Positions 50,861-60,198 of a DNA stretch of 64,000 nucleotides are shown piece by piece. The position numbers and the translations under genes are program-made. Numbering within the stretch: the stretch's first letter is position 1; each line of letters starts with the position of its first letter. The notes under the pieces are model-generated. The model had not been told where the DNA came from. It worked only from the letters and a program-made list of their open reading frames with translations, and did not search any database. The DNA comes from Bradyrhizobium sp. JYMT SZCCT0180 (GTDB lineage: Bacteria; Pseudomonadota; Alphaproteobacteria; Rhizobiales; Xanthobacteraceae): positions 124,001 through 188,000 of the forward strand of contig NZ_JAFCLZ010000017.1 of the NCBI RefSeq assembly GCF_018130165.1, given 5' to 3'.

Positions 50861-51840
50861 TGGCCAAACAGAGCAAGGCTTCCGTCAAACGCCGCCCCGG
50901 ATTGCCGAAATACACCAAACCGAAATTTCCAAAACCTCGTGCCGGCGAATTACTGACGCTGCTGGATTTCGTCCGCTTTGCCGCGAGCCGCTTTATCGAG
51001 GCCGATCTGGTATTCGCTCATGGCACCACCGATCCGGTCGCCGAGGCCACATTCCTGGTCTGCGAGAGCCTGCGCCTTCATCCCGACCAGTTCGAGGCGT
51101 TTGCCACCGCGCGGGTCACGGCGGCCGAAGGCAAGGCGATCCTCAGCCTGATCGAGCGTCGCGTCACCACGCGGACGCCGACCGCCTATCTCGTCAACAA
51201 GATCTACATGCGCGGCCTGCCGTTCTATGTGGACGCGCGCACCATCGTGCCGCGCTCCTTCATCGGCGAGTTGCTGGATTCACATTTCGGCGGTGACGAC
51301 GACGTCACCGGCGGTTCGCTGATCGCGGATCCGGCAGCGGTGGAAAATGTGCTCGACCTCTGCACCGGCTCGGGCTGCCTCGCGATCCTGGCGAGCCGCA
51401 GTTTTCCCAACGCCGAAATCGACGCGGTGGATATTTCGAGGGATGCGCTCGATGTCGCCGCGCATAATGTTGCCGATTACGGACTGCAGCATCGCCTGAC
51501 GCTGCACCGCGGCGACCTGTTCAAGCCGCTGGGCGACAAACGCTACGACCTCATCATTTCAAACCCGCCCTATGTCGACGCCGAGGGCATGGCCGCCCTG
51601 CCGCGCGAATGCCGCGTCGAACCAAAACTCGCGTTCGATGGCGGCGCTGACGGGCTCGACATCGTCAGGCGCATCCTCGACGAGGCCAAGCAGCATCTGA
51701 CGCCGGATGGCGGATTGTTGTGCGAGATCGGCCGTTGCCGGCCCGCGCTTGAAGCGGCCTATCCGCAGCTACCGCTGATGTGGCTCGACACCGAAGATTC
51801 GGAAGCCGAAGTATTTTATATTGCGGCCGACGATCTGTAG
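50860..51840 (+). CDS. prmB: 50S ribosomal protein L3 glutamine methyltransferase
   Basis: 326 residues. SAM-binding sequence VLDLCTGSGCLAILA and the catalytic NPPY motif in LIISNPPYVDAEGMAALPRE identify the PrmB/HemK family. The N-terminal helical domain of about 110 residues and the length match PrmB rather than PrmC. It methylates a glutamine of ribosomal protein L3. A 30-residue basic N-terminal tail (KRRPGLPKYTKPKFPKPR) is present. It is the last gene in the run from pgsA. Confidence 0.92.
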   Translation: MAKQSKASVKRRPGLPKYTKPKFPKPRAGELLTLLDFVRFAASRFIEADLVFAHGTTDPVAEATFLVCESLRLHPDQFEAFATARVTAAEGKAILSLIERRVTTRTPTAYLVNKIYMRGLPFYVDARTIVPRSFIGELLDSHFGGDDDVTGGSLIADPAAVENVLDLCTGSGCLAILASRSFPNAEIDAVDISRDALDVAAHNVADYGLQHRLTLHRGDLFKPLGDKRYDLIISNPPYVDAEGMAALPRECRVEPKLAFDGGADGLDIVRRILDEAKQHLTPDGGLLCEIGRCRPALEAAYPQLPLMWLDTEDSEAEVFYIAADDL

Positions 51841-51960
51841 CGTTTTTGCGCTTGAATCGTCGGATTGCGCGGAAATATCACGCACCATTGGCGTTCCCGA
51901 CGCAGCGCGAAACTGGTAGTTTGGCGGTGATTCCACGCCGCAACGCCAGAGAGGCCTGCC

Positions 51961-53301
51961 ATGCTGGACAAGAGCCCCACCAAGGTCAACGTTCCGAACG
52001 ACCTCGCCGCGCACTGGATGCCGTTCACCGCAAACCGCGCCTTCAAGAAGAACCCGCGGATGCTCGCCGGCGCCAAGGACATGCATTACTTCACGGTCGA
52101 CGGCCGCAAGATCATCGACGGTGCTGCCGGCATGTGGTGCTGCAATGCCGGCCACGGCCGCAGCCAGATATCAGAGGCGATCGGCAAGCAGGCCGCCGAC
52201 CTCGACTACGCGCCGCCGTTCCAGTTCGGCATCCCGCAGGCCTTCGAACTCGCAAGCCGCCTCGCCGATCTGGCGCCCGCGGGCCTCGACCACGTGTTCT
52301 TCTGCAACTCCGGCTCGGAAGCTGCCGACACCGCGCTCAAGATTGCGCTGGCCTATCACCAGATCAGCGGCCAGGGCGGCCGCAGCAGGCTGATCGGCCG
52401 CGAGCGCGGCTATCACGGCGTCGGCTTCGGCGGCACGTCGGTCGGCGGCATTGTCGGCAACCGCAAGATCTACGGCTCCTTGCTGACAGGTGTCGATCAT
52501 ATCTCCCATACCTACGACCGCGAGAAGCAGGCCTTCAGCACGGGCGAGCCGGACTATGGCGCGCATTTCGCCGATGACGTGGAGCGGCTGGTCAATCTGC
52601 ACGGCGCCAACACCATTGCCGCCGTCATGGTCGAGCCGATGGCGGGATCGACCGGCGTGCTGCCGGCGCCGAAAGGCTATCTCAAGCGCTTGCGCGAGAT
52701 CACCCAGAAGCACGGCATCCTCCTGATCTTCGACGAGGTCATCACCGGTTTTGGCCGGCTCGGCTTTGCCTTTGCCGCCGAGCGCTATGGCGTGGTGCCT
52801 GACATGCTGACCTTCGCCAAGGGCGTCACCAATGGTGCGGCGCCGATGGGCGGCGTGCTGGTGCGCGACACCATCCACGACGCCTTCATGAGCGGCCCGG
52901 AACATGCCGTGGAACTGACCCACGGCTATACCTATTCGGCTCATCCGATCGCATGCGCCGCGGCGCTTGCCACGCTCGACATCTACCGCGACGAAAAACT
53001 GTTCGAGCGGGCGGGCAAGCTCGAGCCGAAGTTCGCCGAAGCCGTCATGTCGCTGCGCAAGGAACCCGGCGTCCTCGATATCCGCACCGTCGGTATCACC
53101 GCCGGCATCGACCTCGCGCCGCGTCCGGACCTGCCCGGCAAGCGCGGCTTCGACGGGCTCAACAGCGCCTTCCACGACAACGATTTGATGATACGGGTCG
53201 CCGGCGATACTTTGGTGCTGACCCCGCCCTTGATCATCAGCGAGGACCAGATCGGCGAAGTCATCGACAAGGTCGCCAAGGTAATCCGCGCGACGGCGTA
53301 G
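51961..53301 (+). CDS. Aspartate aminotransferase family protein (omega-transaminase type)
   Basis: 446 residues, class III PLP aminotransferase. It opens LAAHWMPFTANRAFKKNPRM, as in beta-alanine-pyruvate transaminases. FFCNSGSEAADTALKIA binds PLP phosphate, LLIFDEVITGFGRLG holds the pyridine-binding Asp, and the Schiff-base Lys is in TFAKGVTNGAAPMGG. The C-terminal region has DIRTVGITAGIDLAPR. The likely role is omega-amino acid or amine:pyruvate transamination; the donor is not defined. It is followed by a perfect family-A repeat. Confidence 0.92.
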   Translation: MLDKSPTKVNVPNDLAAHWMPFTANRAFKKNPRMLAGAKDMHYFTVDGRKIIDGAAGMWCCNAGHGRSQISEAIGKQAADLDYAPPFQFGIPQAFELASRLADLAPAGLDHVFFCNSGSEAADTALKIALAYHQISGQGGRSRLIGRERGYHGVGFGGTSVGGIVGNRKIYGSLLTGVDHISHTYDREKQAFSTGEPDYGAHFADDVERLVNLHGANTIAAVMVEPMAGSTGVLPAPKGYLKRLREITQKHGILLIFDEVITGFGRLGFAFAAERYGVVPDMLTFAKGVTNGAAPMGGVLVRDTIHDAFMSGPEHAVELTHGYTYSAHPIACAAALATLDIYRDEKLFERAGKLEPKFAEAVMSLRKEPGVLDIRTVGITAGIDLAPRPDLPGKRGFDGLNSAFHDNDLMIRVAGDTLVLTPPLIISEDQIGEVIDKVAKVIRATA

Positions 53302-53315
53302 GGCGCACACTTTCA

Positions 53316-53387
53316 TGTCCCGGCCTTGAGCCGGGACCCATCGCTCCACATCCGATTGCGACATGGGTCCCGGCTCAAGGCCGGGAC
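53316..53387. repeat. Intergenic inverted repeat, family A (perfect copy)
   Basis: The two 26-bp arms are exact inverted copies (TGTCCCGGCCTTGAGCCGGG and the remaining ACCCAT pair with ATGGGT and the complement). Only about 20 bases separate them. It lies 15 bases after the aminotransferase stop. Confidence 0.9.
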
Positions 53388-53472
53388 ACGCGCTCTTTCG
53401 GAACATTAGAAACCAAGGCGCGTTCACTCCCGGCGGAGACAATCATGTCTCTGCCGACGGAGGAAAGCTGAC

Positions 53473-54051
53473 ATGCCCGGGCCTTCGAGCGGCTTGTTGC
53501 GCGCCGGCATTGCGCTGAAGCTCAACCAGGTCAAGCGCGCGACGCAATCCTATCTGCGCGACCGGACCAACCAGGCCACCGGCACCGTCACCTCCTACGC
53601 GATCGCCGCCGGCCTCTTCGCGGCCGCCGGTATTTTTCTGATCGCGGCGCTTCTCGTCGGCGCGGCAGCATTGTTTCGCTGGGTTGAAATCAACTACGGA
53701 CAGTTTTGGGCGTTCGGCGTCATCGGCGGCCTGCTCGCGATCATCGCCTGCATCTGCGCCACCGTGGCGGCCAGCAGGCTCAAGCGCCCTCCGCCGCAGT
53801 TCCCGTCGCTCACCAGCCGCTTGCGGGTGGCGATCAAGGCCAGCCCCGTGAAGCCCGATCAGATCGAGGCGGTCCGGGATACCGCCGCGGCGATCCTGCA
53901 AGCCCCCGCGGCGCCGGTGGAACATCGGAGGCGGCGAAACCGGCCGGGGCACGGCAATAGAAACACGAATATCGGCTTGATCCTGATGGCAAGCTTGCTG
54001 GGCTACGCGGCGGTGCGCCGGCGGCAGCAGGCACGACACGCGGGGATCTGA
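53473..54051 (+). CDS. Phage-holin-family-like membrane protein
   Basis: 192 residues. A basic N-terminal region (to about 35) precedes two transmembrane helices (about 42-66 and 76-100), followed by a polar basic domain and a third hydrophobic stretch near 166-178 (IGLILMASLLGYAAV). The paired-helix layout is that of the Actinobacterial holin-X / DUF1469 type. Such genes are not usually phage-derived; they accompany YihY-type and related genes. Its stop overlaps the YihY start, so it is co-transcribed. Confidence 0.8.
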   Translation: MPGPSSGLLRAGIALKLNQVKRATQSYLRDRTNQATGTVTSYAIAAGLFAAAGIFLIAALLVGAAALFRWVEINYGQFWAFGVIGGLLAIIACICATVAASRLKRPPPQFPSLTSRLRVAIKASPVKPDQIEAVRDTAAAILQAPAAPVEHRRRRNRPGHGNRNTNIGLILMASLLGYAAVRRRQQARHAGI

Positions 54052-55184
54052 TGTCCCGCGCCCGCTCCGAGCATACGGATAATCTGATCCTGATTGCAGC
54101 CACCACTCTCGTGATCCTGACCGCGCAGCGCTATTTCCAGGCGTCCGCGCCCGACCCCCTCGATCCAGCCACGCCCGAACCCCGCAGCCCCGCGGCGACG
54201 AAAGGCGGCGACTTTACGGGCGAACTCTCTCAAGATGGCCACGGGCGACGCGCGCGCAGTCCGTTCAGCATTCCCTGGGCGGGATGGAAAGATATTCTCT
54301 GGCGAACCTATGAGGAGTTCAACGACGACCGTCTGCTCGCCACTGCGGCCGGCGTCGTGTTCTTCGGCCTGCTCGCGGTGTTTCCGGCTGTAACCGCGCT
54401 GGTTTCCTCATACGGGCTGTTCGCCGACCCCTCGACCATCGGCGCCAATCTGCAGACGCTGGCGGTGATGCTGCCGGAAGGCTCCTTCCAGATCGTGCAG
54501 GAGCAGATCGCACGGGTGCTAGACAAAGGCAGCACCGCGCTGGGCTGGACTTTCCTGTTTGGCCTCGGCCTTGCCCTCTGGAGTGCCAATGCAGGCGTCA
54601 AGGCAGTGATCGATGCGCTCAACGTGGTCTATGACGAACGAGAGAAGCGCAGCTTCGTCGGATTGAACCTGCTTTCGCTGTCCTTCACCGTCGGTGGGAT
54701 CGCCGCCCTGATGGTTATGGTCGGAGCCGTGGTGGCGTTTCCGCTGGCGCTCGACCATCTGGGCCTGCCCCCGGACAGCCTGTTCCTGGTGAGCCTTGCG
54801 CGTTGGCCGCTGCTGTTCGCGGCGCTGCTGACGGCGCTTGCATTGCTCTACCGGTTCGGACCGAGCCGCCGCGCACCGCGATGGGAATGGTTGAGCATCG
54901 GCACGCTGCTTGCCGCTCTGCTGTGGATCGCGGGCTCCTCGGCGTTGTCCTGGTATCTGTCGAACTTCGGCGATTACAACGCGACCTACGGTTCGCTCGG
55001 GGCCGCGATCGGCCTGATGATGTGGATGTGGATGTCGGCCATTGTCGTGCTGTTCGGGGCGGAACTGAACTCGGAAATCGAGCACCAGACCGCAGTCGAT
55101 ACCACCGTCGGCCATCGAAAGCCGCTGGGCACCCGCGGCGCCACCATGGCCGATACGCTGGGACCGGCGGTTCCAGCCTCCTGA
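54051..55184 (+). CDS. YihY/virulence factor BrkB family membrane protein
   Basis: 377 residues. The N-terminal 80 residues are variable and acidic. From about 80 the conserved core begins (WKDILWRTYEEFNDDRLLAT, then VFFGLLAVFPAVTALVSSYG), with six or so transmembrane helices and the motif MMWMWMSAIVVLFGAELNSE near the end. The family is called BrkB/YihY, earlier misnamed RNase BN; the transported or bound substrate is unknown. It overlaps the holin-like gene. Confidence 0.93.
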   Translation: MSRARSEHTDNLILIAATTLVILTAQRYFQASAPDPLDPATPEPRSPAATKGGDFTGELSQDGHGRRARSPFSIPWAGWKDILWRTYEEFNDDRLLATAAGVVFFGLLAVFPAVTALVSSYGLFADPSTIGANLQTLAVMLPEGSFQIVQEQIARVLDKGSTALGWTFLFGLGLALWSANAGVKAVIDALNVVYDEREKRSFVGLNLLSLSFTVGGIAALMVMVGAVVAFPLALDHLGLPPDSLFLVSLARWPLLFAALLTALALLYRFGPSRRAPRWEWLSIGTLLAALLWIAGSSALSWYLSNFGDYNATYGSLGAAIGLMMWMWMSAIVVLFGAELNSEIEHQTAVDTTVGHRKPLGTRGATMADTLGPAVPAS

Positions 55185-55318
55185 AAGAACACTAGACCCG
55201 CGAATCAACAATGATGCTAAGCTCATTGCGCTTGGGGGAGCGCAAACCGGACGATGCCTGACGACACCAGCGTTTTCCCGGGCGGGGGTAGTTCGGACCT
55301 GAAGGCGTAGCGCGCGAC

Positions 55319-56800
55319 ATGATTCGCATTTCGACGATTTTTATCGCCATCTGCATGGTGCTGGTCGCAGCCTCGCTTGGCCTGGTCCTGCATGCGGTCG
55401 CCGGCATCAGCGGAACCGAATCCGCGATCGTGGCGCTGACGGCGCTGACCTTCCTGATCCTCTACAACGCGGTTTCGATGCGGCTGCGCGATCGCTCCGA
55501 TGTCGGCGGCCAGATCGCGGACCTGTCCCGCGGCACCGCCGACCTCGCCCGCCAGGTCGCCGAATTCGGCCGCCGGCTCGCGGCTGTCGAGGGCCGCGTG
55601 GTGTCGGCGAATTCCGCCGGCAGCGACCGCATCCAGGCGGTGGTCGGCGAGATCAACGAGCTGGGCGTGCTGGTCAAGCAGCTCGCGGTCTCCGTCGCCA
55701 GCCATGAGGATTTGATTGCCTCGGGCGCTGCGGCAGCGCCACCGGCAGCAGCACCGGCACCGATTGTGGCTGCGCCCGTCGCCGAACCGCAAACCTCACC
55801 GCCATTGTCCACCGAATTCGCAGCACCGCCCGTCGTCGCCAGGCCGGCACCATCAGCCGCGCCAGCCCCAGCCGTCGCCGAAGCCGCCGCGCGCAGCCAG
55901 CCGCAGCTTCTCGCCGCCGTGAAGAATGCCATCGAGGAGAACCGGCTCGACATCTATCTGCAGCCGATGGTGACGCTGCCGCAGCGCAAGGTGCGCTTCT
56001 ACGAGGCGGTGACGCGGCTGCGCGACGACAACGACCAGATTCTTGCCGCCGACGATTTCATCGCCACCGCCGAAGCCGGCGGCCTGATGGGGCGCATCGA
56101 CCACATGGTGATGTTGCGCTGTGTGCAGGTGCTGCGCCGCCTGATGGTGCGCAACAAGGATGTCGGCGTGTTCTGCAACGTCTCCGCCGCGACGCTGGCC
56201 AATCCCACCACCTTCGCGCAATGCCTCGATTTCCTCGAAGCCAATCGCGCGCTGGCGCCGTCCTTCGTGCTCGAGTTCAAGCAGGCCACGTTCCGCAACC
56301 TCGGTCCGACCGAGACCGAGCATCTGGCGGCGCTGTCGCAGCGCGGCTATCGTTTCTCGATCGACCATGTCAGCGATATCAGGATCGAGCCGCGGGAACT
56401 CGCCGACCGCGGCGTCCGCTTCATCAAGGTTCCAGCGGCGCTGCTGCTCGATCCCAGGCAGAGCTCGACGTCGGACATTCACCCCTCTGACCTGTCGGAT
56501 CTGCTCGGCCGCTTCGGCATCGACCTGATTGCCGAAAAGATCGAGGGCGAGCGCGCGGTGGTCGATCTGCTGGATTTCGACGTCCGGTTCGGCCAGGGCT
56601 TCCTGTTCGCGCCGCCCCGGCCGTTGCGGCCCGAGGGGGCATCTGCTACCGGCGGGGCGACTTCGAACAGCACCAATGGTTCCAATGGCCCAAGCCCGCC
56701 TGCAAGCACCCCTGCTCCCGTCGCCACGCCGATCGTCGAACCTTCGACGCGGGCGACCGGCAATGCCGCGCTGGCGCGCCGCGCCGCCGGACCGGGCTAA
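55319..56800 (+). CDS. Degenerate EAL-domain protein, TipF-like
   Basis: 493 residues. Two N-terminal transmembrane helices (about 5-28 and 35-51), a coiled coil (about 60-130), an Ala/Pro linker (135-190), then an EAL domain (195-430). Key positions are altered. EAL reads EAV (229-231). The DDFG loop reads IDHVSD (348-353), so the second metal-binding Asp is missing. The E-T motif reads EFKQ. The domain probably binds but does not cut c-di-GMP. The same layout occurs in Caulobacter TipF, a flagellar assembly factor; I infer a similar role. The last 55 residues are low complexity. Confidence 0.88.
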   Translation: MIRISTIFIAICMVLVAASLGLVLHAVAGISGTESAIVALTALTFLILYNAVSMRLRDRSDVGGQIADLSRGTADLARQVAEFGRRLAAVEGRVVSANSAGSDRIQAVVGEINELGVLVKQLAVSVASHEDLIASGAAAAPPAAAPAPIVAAPVAEPQTSPPLSTEFAAPPVVARPAPSAAPAPAVAEAAARSQPQLLAAVKNAIEENRLDIYLQPMVTLPQRKVRFYEAVTRLRDDNDQILAADDFIATAEAGGLMGRIDHMVMLRCVQVLRRLMVRNKDVGVFCNVSAATLANPTTFAQCLDFLEANRALAPSFVLEFKQATFRNLGPTETEHLAALSQRGYRFSIDHVSDIRIEPRELADRGVRFIKVPAALLLDPRQSSTSDIHPSDLSDLLGRFGIDLIAEKIEGERAVVDLLDFDVRFGQGFLFAPPRPLRPEGASATGGATSNSTNGSNGPSPPASTPAPVATPIVEPSTRATGNAALARRAAGPG

Positions 56801-56815
56801 CCGGCGCCCGATGTC

Positions 56816-57670
56816 ATGACCACACTCCGGTTCGTCGAAAACCTGAGCGACCTCGTCGATGGCGTGGAAGTCATCCTCTCCGATATCTGGGGCGTGGTGC
56901 ATAACGGGCTCGAGGCATTTCCGGTGGCCTGCGCGGCGCTGCACAATTTTCGCCAGCGCGGCGGCACCGTCATCCTCATTACCAACGCGCCGCGGCCCGC
57001 CGATTCGGTGCAGCGGCAGTTGCGCAAGCTCGGCGTCGCCGACGAGACCTATGACGCGATCGTCTCTTCCGGCGATCTGACCCGGCACTTTGTCGCCGAC
57101 CATCCGGGGCAGAAAGTTTTCTGGCTCGGTCCGGAGCGCGACAATTCGATCTACCGCGGACTTGATCCGGTGATGGCTCCGCTCGAACAGGCCGACTACA
57201 TCGTCTGCACCGGACCGTTCGACGACGAAACCGAATCGGCCGAAGACTATCGCGCGATGATGCTGCAGGCGCGCGAACGCAAGCTGCCGCTGATCTGCGC
57301 CAACCCCGATATCGTCGTCGAACGCGGCGACCGCCTGGTCTATTGCGCGGGCGCGATCGCCGAACTCTATCGCGAACTCGGCGGCGAGGTGATCTTCTAC
57401 GGCAAGCCGCACCGGCCGATCTATGAACGCGCGATGGCGCTCGCCGCCGAACACCGCGGCCATGCCGCCCCGCTCGACCGGGTGCTGGCAATCGGCGATT
57501 CCGTCCGCACCGACCTCACCGGGGCATTAGGTTTCGGCATCGACTGCCTGTTCGTGACCCGCGGCATCCACTCCGAGGAATTCGAAGGCATCGACCAGCT
57601 CGACCCGGCCTCGGTCAGGGAATTGTTCGGCCATCCGCCAAAGGCGCTGATGCGGGAGCTGAAGTGGTAG
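56816..57670 (+). CDS. TIGR01459 family HAD-type hydrolase
   Basis: 284 residues. HAD motif I reads ILSDIWGVVHNG, so the nucleophile Asp and the +2 residue (Trp) depart from the usual DxD. Motif II is VILITNAPR. Motifs III and IV come later: YGKPHRPIYERAM with Lys, and AIGDSVRTDLTGALGFGID with the acidic residues. A C2-type cap lies between. Members resemble NagD and are likely phosphatases for small sugars or nucleotides; the substrate is unknown. It is 15 bases after the EAL gene and probably co-transcribed. Confidence 0.9.
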   Translation: MTTLRFVENLSDLVDGVEVILSDIWGVVHNGLEAFPVACAALHNFRQRGGTVILITNAPRPADSVQRQLRKLGVADETYDAIVSSGDLTRHFVADHPGQKVFWLGPERDNSIYRGLDPVMAPLEQADYIVCTGPFDDETESAEDYRAMMLQARERKLPLICANPDIVVERGDRLVYCAGAIAELYRELGGEVIFYGKPHRPIYERAMALAAEHRGHAAPLDRVLAIGDSVRTDLTGALGFGIDCLFVTRGIHSEEFEGIDQLDPASVRELFGHPPKALMRELKW

Positions 57671-57690
57671 GGTGCGCACGCGCCTCTGCT

Positions 57691-57820
57691 CCCTCGCCCC
57701 GCTCTTGCGGGGAGAGGGTTGGGGTGAGGGGCTCTCTCGGCGAATTCTGAAGATGTGGTGAGAGCGGTACCCCCTCACCCGGCGCTACGCGCCGACCTCT
57801 CCCCGCAAGCGGGGCGAGGT
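57691..57820. repeat. Intergenic inverted repeat, family C
   Basis: Left hairpin CCCTCGCCCCGCTCTTGCGG then GGAGAGGG; right hairpin ACCTCTCCCCGCAAGCGGGG then CGAGGT; GGGGTGAGGGG / CCCCCTCACCC between them. It lies between the convergent HAD and CheY-like genes. Confidence 0.85.
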
Positions 57821-57839
57821 TAAGAAGAATGACCGCGCC

Positions 57840-58235
57840 TTACGCCGTCGCCATATCCGGGAAGACCGCCTCGATCTTGGTCTTCAGCGTCGCCGCGTTG
57901 AACGGCTTGACGATGTAATTGTTCACGCCGGCCTTCTTGGCCGCAATCACGTTCTCGGTCTTGGATTCCGCCGTGATCATGATGAAGGGCGTGGTGGCGA
58001 GGTTAGGATCGGCACGGACTTCCTTGAGGAGGTCGTAGCCGGTCATCGGCTCCATGTTCCAATCGGAAATCACGAGCCCGTATTTCTTGCCGCGCATCTT
58101 GTTCAGCGCTTCCGAACCGTCGCTGGCATCGTCGATGTTCTCAAAGCCGAGCTGCTTCAAAAGATTTCGGATGATCCGGATCATGGTGTTGTAGTCATCG
58201 ACCACCAGAACCGACATCGACAAATCAACCGCCAT
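57840..58235 (-). CDS. CheY-like response regulator
   Basis: 131 residues from the ATG at 58235, since GGGGAAG sits just upstream. It is a single receiver domain with VLVVDDYNTMIRIIRNLLKQ, phosphoacceptor Asp in LVISDWNMEPMTGYDL, Thr/Ser in FIMITAES and the Lys-Pro of YIVKPFN. There is no output domain. It is CheY-type and could act in chemotaxis or as a phosphorelay protein; the degenerate TipF-like gene nearby would fit a motility link (inference). No kinase gene is adjacent. Confidence 0.95.
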   Translation of the reverse strand: MAVDLSMSVLVVDDYNTMIRIIRNLLKQLGFENIDDASDGSEALNKMRGKKYGLVISDWNMEPMTGYDLLKEVRADPNLATTPFIMITAESKTENVIAAKKAGVNNYIVKPFNAATLKTKIEAVFPDMATA

Positions 58236-58479
58236 CTCTTCCCCCACTAACGCTTAGGCCACTAAATATCGGCAGGCCTGCGCGACCCGCAGTCCTCGCC
58301 CCACCCCTAGCATCAAGGCGTTAAACAGCGCGTTAATCGGGCGCAGGTGGATTGCCTCGGTTTTGAACCAAAGCCGTCCGGCTTGACTTCGCCCGCGCCC
58401 CCACGTCACGGTCCGGCCGCGCGCATCGCGACCCAAGGTCTTTTTTGGAATCCGCAAGAATCCTGCAAGAATCCGTCAC

Positions 58480-59451
58480 ATGACAACTGGTTTTACCGTT
58501 ATTCGAGACACCACCCCCGCCGCCGACATCCCCAAGGGGGCGGTGGTCGCCATGGGCAATTTCGACGGCGTCCATCTCGGTCACCGCGCCGTGATATCAG
58601 CTGCGCTGAACATGGGGCATGCCCACGGAAAACCCGCTTTTGCGGTGACCTTCGAGCCGCATCCGCGCAGCTTTTTCAGCCCGAACAGCCCGCAATTCCG
58701 CCTCACGGACGAGACCAACAAGCTCCGGCTCCTGGCCGCCACCGGGCTCGCCGGCGCCGTGGTGATGACCTTCGACAAGGGCCGCGCCGGAACGTCGGCG
58801 CAAGATTTCATTCACCATGACCTGATCGGCCGGCTCGGCATCAGCGGCATCGCGGTCGGCTACGACTTCCATTTCGGCAAGGGCCGGGTCGGCTCGCCCA
58901 GCCTTCTGGTCAGCGAGGCGCCGCGGCTCGGGATCGAGGTCGACGTCCAGGCCCATGTCGACATCGCCGAGCGGCCGGTGTCCTCCAGCGCCATCCGCAT
59001 GGCGCTGGCGGAGGGCCAGATCGACGACGCCACCGCGATGCTGGGCGGACCGTGGTTTGCGACCGGCGAGGTGATCCATGGCGAGAAGCGCGGCCGCGAC
59101 CTCGGCTATCCCACCGCCAACATCCGCCTCGACAAGAATTGCGCGCTCAAGCACGGCATCTATGCGGTGCGGGTCGGGCGCGGAACTGAACGATTGAACG
59201 GCGTGGCGAGCTACGGCCGCCGCCCGACCTTCGACAACGGCGCGCCGCTGCTGGAAGTGTTCCTGTTCGACTTCAAGGGCGACCTCTATGGCTCCGTGCT
59301 CGACGTCGCCTTCATCGCCTTCATCCGCGATGAACTTAAATTCGACGGCATCGAGGCGTTGATCCGCCAGATGGACGACGACAGCGTCCGGGCCCGCGCG
59401 GCGCTCGCAGCGGCGCCCGACGCGTATCCGAAGCTCGGAGTGATCGATTGA
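58480..59451 (+). CDS. ribF: Bifunctional riboflavin kinase / FAD synthetase
   Basis: 323 residues. The nucleotidyltransferase half has AMGNFDGVHLGHRAV (HxGH-type motif), then FEPHPRSFF and the SSSAIRMAL motif. The kinase half begins near 185 (GEVIHGEKRGRDLGYPTANI) and ends DELKFDGIEALI. It makes FMN and then FAD. With ribH (28840) it is the second flavin gene in the window but has no FMN riboswitch of its own here. Its stop overlaps the TTG start of the acetyltransferase. Confidence 0.97.
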   Translation: MTTGFTVIRDTTPAADIPKGAVVAMGNFDGVHLGHRAVISAALNMGHAHGKPAFAVTFEPHPRSFFSPNSPQFRLTDETNKLRLLAATGLAGAVVMTFDKGRAGTSAQDFIHHDLIGRLGISGIAVGYDFHFGKGRVGSPSLLVSEAPRLGIEVDVQAHVDIAERPVSSSAIRMALAEGQIDDATAMLGGPWFATGEVIHGEKRGRDLGYPTANIRLDKNCALKHGIYAVRVGRGTERLNGVASYGRRPTFDNGAPLLEVFLFDFKGDLYGSVLDVAFIAFIRDELKFDGIEALIRQMDDDSVRARAALAAAPDAYPKLGVID

Positions 59452-60002
59452 GCAGAAGTGAAAAGCAGAAGATGCTGGCGGGCGAGTTGTATCGCCCCGA
59501 CGCCGAACTCGGCGCCGAACAGGCCGCCACCAAGACCTGGCTGGTGCGCTACAACGCGGCACTGGCACAGCCGATGTCGGAACGGCTCGCACTGCTCCGC
59601 GAACGCCTCGGCCATGTCGGCAGGCATGCCGTGATCCGGCCGCCGTTCTTTTGCGACTACGGCTACAACATTCGCATCGGCGACGGCGTGTTCATGAACT
59701 TCAACTGCGTTATCCTGGATGTCGTCGAAGTCTCGATCGGCGACCACACCCAGATCGGACCCGCCGTACAGATTTACGCGGCCGACCATCCCCGCGACGC
59801 CAAGACCCGGCGCGAGGGCCTCGAATTCGGGCGCCCGGTCCGGATCGGCAGCAACGTCTGGATCGGCGGCGGTGCCATTATCCTGCCCGGTGTCACCATC
59901 GGCGACGGTGCGGTGATCGGCGCCGGCAGCGTGGTCACGCGCGACGTCGGCGCTGAAGTGACCGTCACGGGAAACCCGGCAAGGCCGAAACAGTCGTCCT
60001 GA
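59448..60002 (+). CDS. Maltose/galactoside O-acetyltransferase family protein
   Basis: 184 residues with a left-handed beta-helix of hexapeptide repeats (IGDGVFMNFNCVILD, VSIGDHTQIGPAVQ, VRIGSNVWIGGGAIILPGV, VTIGDGAVIGAGSVV). The N-terminal DUF/Mac region (EKQKMLAGELYRPDAELGAE) is typical of maltose acetyltransferases and NodL. The TTG start at 59448 overlaps the ribF stop; an ATG at 59472 is an alternative. The catalytic His is in AADHPRD. Acceptor sugar unknown. Confidence 0.92.
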   Translation: MSRSEKQKMLAGELYRPDAELGAEQAATKTWLVRYNAALAQPMSERLALLRERLGHVGRHAVIRPPFFCDYGYNIRIGDGVFMNFNCVILDVVEVSIGDHTQIGPAVQIYAADHPRDAKTRREGLEFGRPVRIGSNVWIGGGAIILPGVTIGDGAVIGAGSVVTRDVGAEVTVTGNPARPKQSS

Positions 60003-60198
60003 GATGCGGGGGGGCCCGGCAGGGCTTTGCGGTTTCCGCTTCCGGCTGCTATGGAAAGCCCATGTTTGCGCGGCGCACCATCCCCATTAGCGGCCCGGCT
60101 TCCGCCTGAGCCTTGGCTCGGCGCAAGACCGGGATTTCCCCGTTTACCCCGCGAATGACCAGCGTATCTCGCGCCTTTTCAGCCAAACCAGAGCATTC

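Noticed and set aside
53473..54051. Holin-like gene as a prophage marker
   Set aside because: No phage structural, lysis or integrase genes nearby; the family is common on bacterial chromosomes.
58321..58336. TTAA-N8-TTAA upstream of the CheY-like gene as a CtrA box
   Set aside because: The spacer is 8, not 7, and no final C is present.
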